From Isoalcanivorax pacificus W11-5 (lineage in GTDB: Bacteria; Pseudomonadota; Gammaproteobacteria; Pseudomonadales; Alcanivoracaceae): DNA of 64,000 nucleotides. Where the stretch lies: positions 3,612,994-3,676,993 of the forward strand of contig NZ_CP004387.1 in NCBI RefSeq assembly GCF_000299335.2, in the 5' to 3' direction. Within the stretch, counting starts at the first letter, position 1; each line of letters opens with the position of its first letter. The translations under genes and the position numbers were made by a program. The notes beneath the pieces were generated by a model that was not told the DNA's origin, searched no databases, and saw nothing but the letters and a program-made list of their open reading frames with translations. Shown piece by piece: positions 63,109-64,000 of this stretch.

Positions 63109-64000
63109 TCAGCCCGTCATCGCTTTGAATTGCGCCATATACCAGTTCCCCCCTGCCCCCGTTACCAGTAAATGACGCCTTGCGCGTGTCATCCCGACAT
63201 ACAACAACCGGACCTCACGCTCGATTTCTTCCTCGTCGTCATTCAAATTGCCAACGCCCGACAGGATCACCGTATCAAATTCCAGCCCTTTGCTGCTCTG
63301 CCGGGTGAGCAGCACCACCTGCTCCGCAGCCGGGTCATAGCTCTTCTTCTGAATATTGTCTTTTAGCCATGTGCAGGGTACGCCCAGGGCTGTTAGCTGC
63401 TTCTGGATAAGCTCGGCTTGCCAGTGTTGTGGGTAGACCACCGCGATACTGTTCAGCGCATGGCCCTGGGCTTGCCACTGTTTTATACAGCGCGCTATAT
63501 AATTTGCTTCACTTTGGGCAGAATCGCACTGCTTGAAGACCGGTGCGGGACCACTGGCGCCCGCCACCTCCGGGGCAATCAAAGGAACATTATCCTCGTC
63601 CGCCTCTTGCGCCTGCAGGAAATCCTTGGCGAACTCATAGGCAAACGTAAGGATTTCTCGCGTATTGCGATAATTCAGTTTCAGGATAGTGGTCCGACCA
63701 CGCGCCTGGATACCGGCACTGGAAAGCGGGAACTTCAATGATTTCTTACGATAGATTGACTGCGCGTCATCATACAGCAGCAACAAGGAGTTGGTATCCG
63801 GATCGATCATCTGCACTACCAGCTTTAGCCAGCTCTGATCGAAGTCATGCCCCTCATCGACCATCAGGGCACCATACTGCGCCCTGGGAATATGGCCCTT
63901 GTCTACGCCCTGGATAACGCTGGTTACCGCCCGCTCCCAGTACGGTTCCTCACCTGGCTGAACGTCCAGATTATAGGTCTTGAGTTGCAGGCCACACCAT
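63109..64000 (-). CDS. UvrD-family DNA helicase, C-terminal part (cut by window end)
   Basis: The 3' part of a superfamily 1 helicase gene; the frame stays open to the right edge, so the start lies outside. Readable motifs are the Walker B-like MVDEGHDF, LNYRNTREIL, and QSSKGLEFDTVILSGVGN with LLYVGMTRARRHLLV (motifs V and VI). The region reads as UvrD_C_2-type. Upstream residues reading IPRAQYGALMVDEGHDF confirm the frame. It may be linked to DNA repair or to a defence module, but the N-terminal part needed to tell is not in the window. Confidence 0.85.
   Translation of the reverse strand, partial: WCGLQLKTYNLDVQPGEEPYWERAVTSVIQGVDKGHIPRAQYGALMVDEGHDFDQSWLKLVVQMIDPDTNSLLLLYDDAQSIYRKKSLKFPLSSAGIQARGRTTILKLNYRNTREILTFAYEFAKDFLQAQEADEDNVPLIAPEVAGASGPAPVFKQCDSAQSEANYIARCIKQWQAQGHALNSIAVVYPQHWQAELIQKQLTALGVPCTWLKDNIQKKSYDPAAEQVVLLTRQSSKGLEFDTVILSGVGNLNDDEEEIEREVRLLYVGMTRARRHLLVTGAGGNWYMAQFKAMTG

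Noticed and set aside
1-64000. CRISPR array, insertion sequence, prophage or rRNA
   Set aside because: I found no regularly spaced repeats, transposase or integrase motifs, phage structural genes or rRNA sequence in the window.

Overview
The window is a GC-rich chromosomal segment of a Gram-negative bacterium. TonB-dependent uptake, a porin, outer-membrane barrels, many lipoproteins, a YbiT-type ABC-F protein, PurE/PurK, Kbp and an OsmC-YcaO protein all point to a gammaproteobacterium. The density of short-chain dehydrogenases, an acyl-CoA oxidation operon and a ferritin-like metal-dependent hydrolase fits a marine lipid or hydrocarbon degrader of the Alcanivorax/Isoalcanivorax kind. That genus placement is inference from gene content only. 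No insertion sequence, CRISPR array, prophage or rRNA gene was seen.

Layout. 0.2-9 kb: a lipoprotein, a membrane protein, a PhoX-like lipoprotein, a TetR/SDR divergent pair with two operator-like dyads, a second SDR, a MerR/epimerase divergent pair with a long-spacer promoter, and ybiT. 9-16 kb: membrane PQQ glucose dehydrogenase, an Ntn-type amidase, a small exported protein, a chemoreceptor and a slipin (band-7) gene. The slipin gene is preceded on its own strand by a tRNA-like but non-decoding RNA element. 16.5-23.8 kb: a candidate small RNA, a transaminase/omega-amidase/deformylase operon, pyridoxal kinase, a cold-shock protein, an ECF41 sigma factor operon with a matching promoter, and a DUF748-like protein. 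23.9-32.8 kb: a Fur-type TonB receptor/PepSY operon, a LuxR-type regulator fused to an apparently dead alpha/beta-hydrolase, an unknown outer-membrane barrel and a large acidic lipoprotein.

33.4-44.3 kb: purEK, a small exported protein, then a TetR-flanked beta-oxidation set. This set holds an acyl-CoA dehydrogenase, a multifunctional protein with the domain order of eukaryotic peroxisomal MFE-2 plus three SCP2 domains, an SCPx-type thiolase and a ferritin-like hydrolase. Kbp and a DUF2780-like protein follow. 44.4-58.8 kb: OsmC-YcaO, an SRPBCC protein, then a catabolic locus made of a porin, a divergent LysR regulator, an oligopeptide-type ABC transporter, two alpha/beta hydrolases and an aspartase/fumarase-superfamily lyase. 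59-64 kb: a DUF2231-like membrane protein with a soluble sugar (PQQ-type) dehydrogenase lipoprotein, a lower-GC accessory patch (XRE regulator, zinc-ribbon membrane protein, two exported unknowns) and the 3' part of a UvrD-family helicase cut by the window edge.

The strongest leads are the slipin/tRNA-like RNA locus, the hydrolase-fold LuxR receptor, the bacterial peroxisome-style beta-oxidation operon, the ECF41 promoter match and the orphan LysR-ABC-lyase pathway. All functional names are family recognition by eye; no database search was run.
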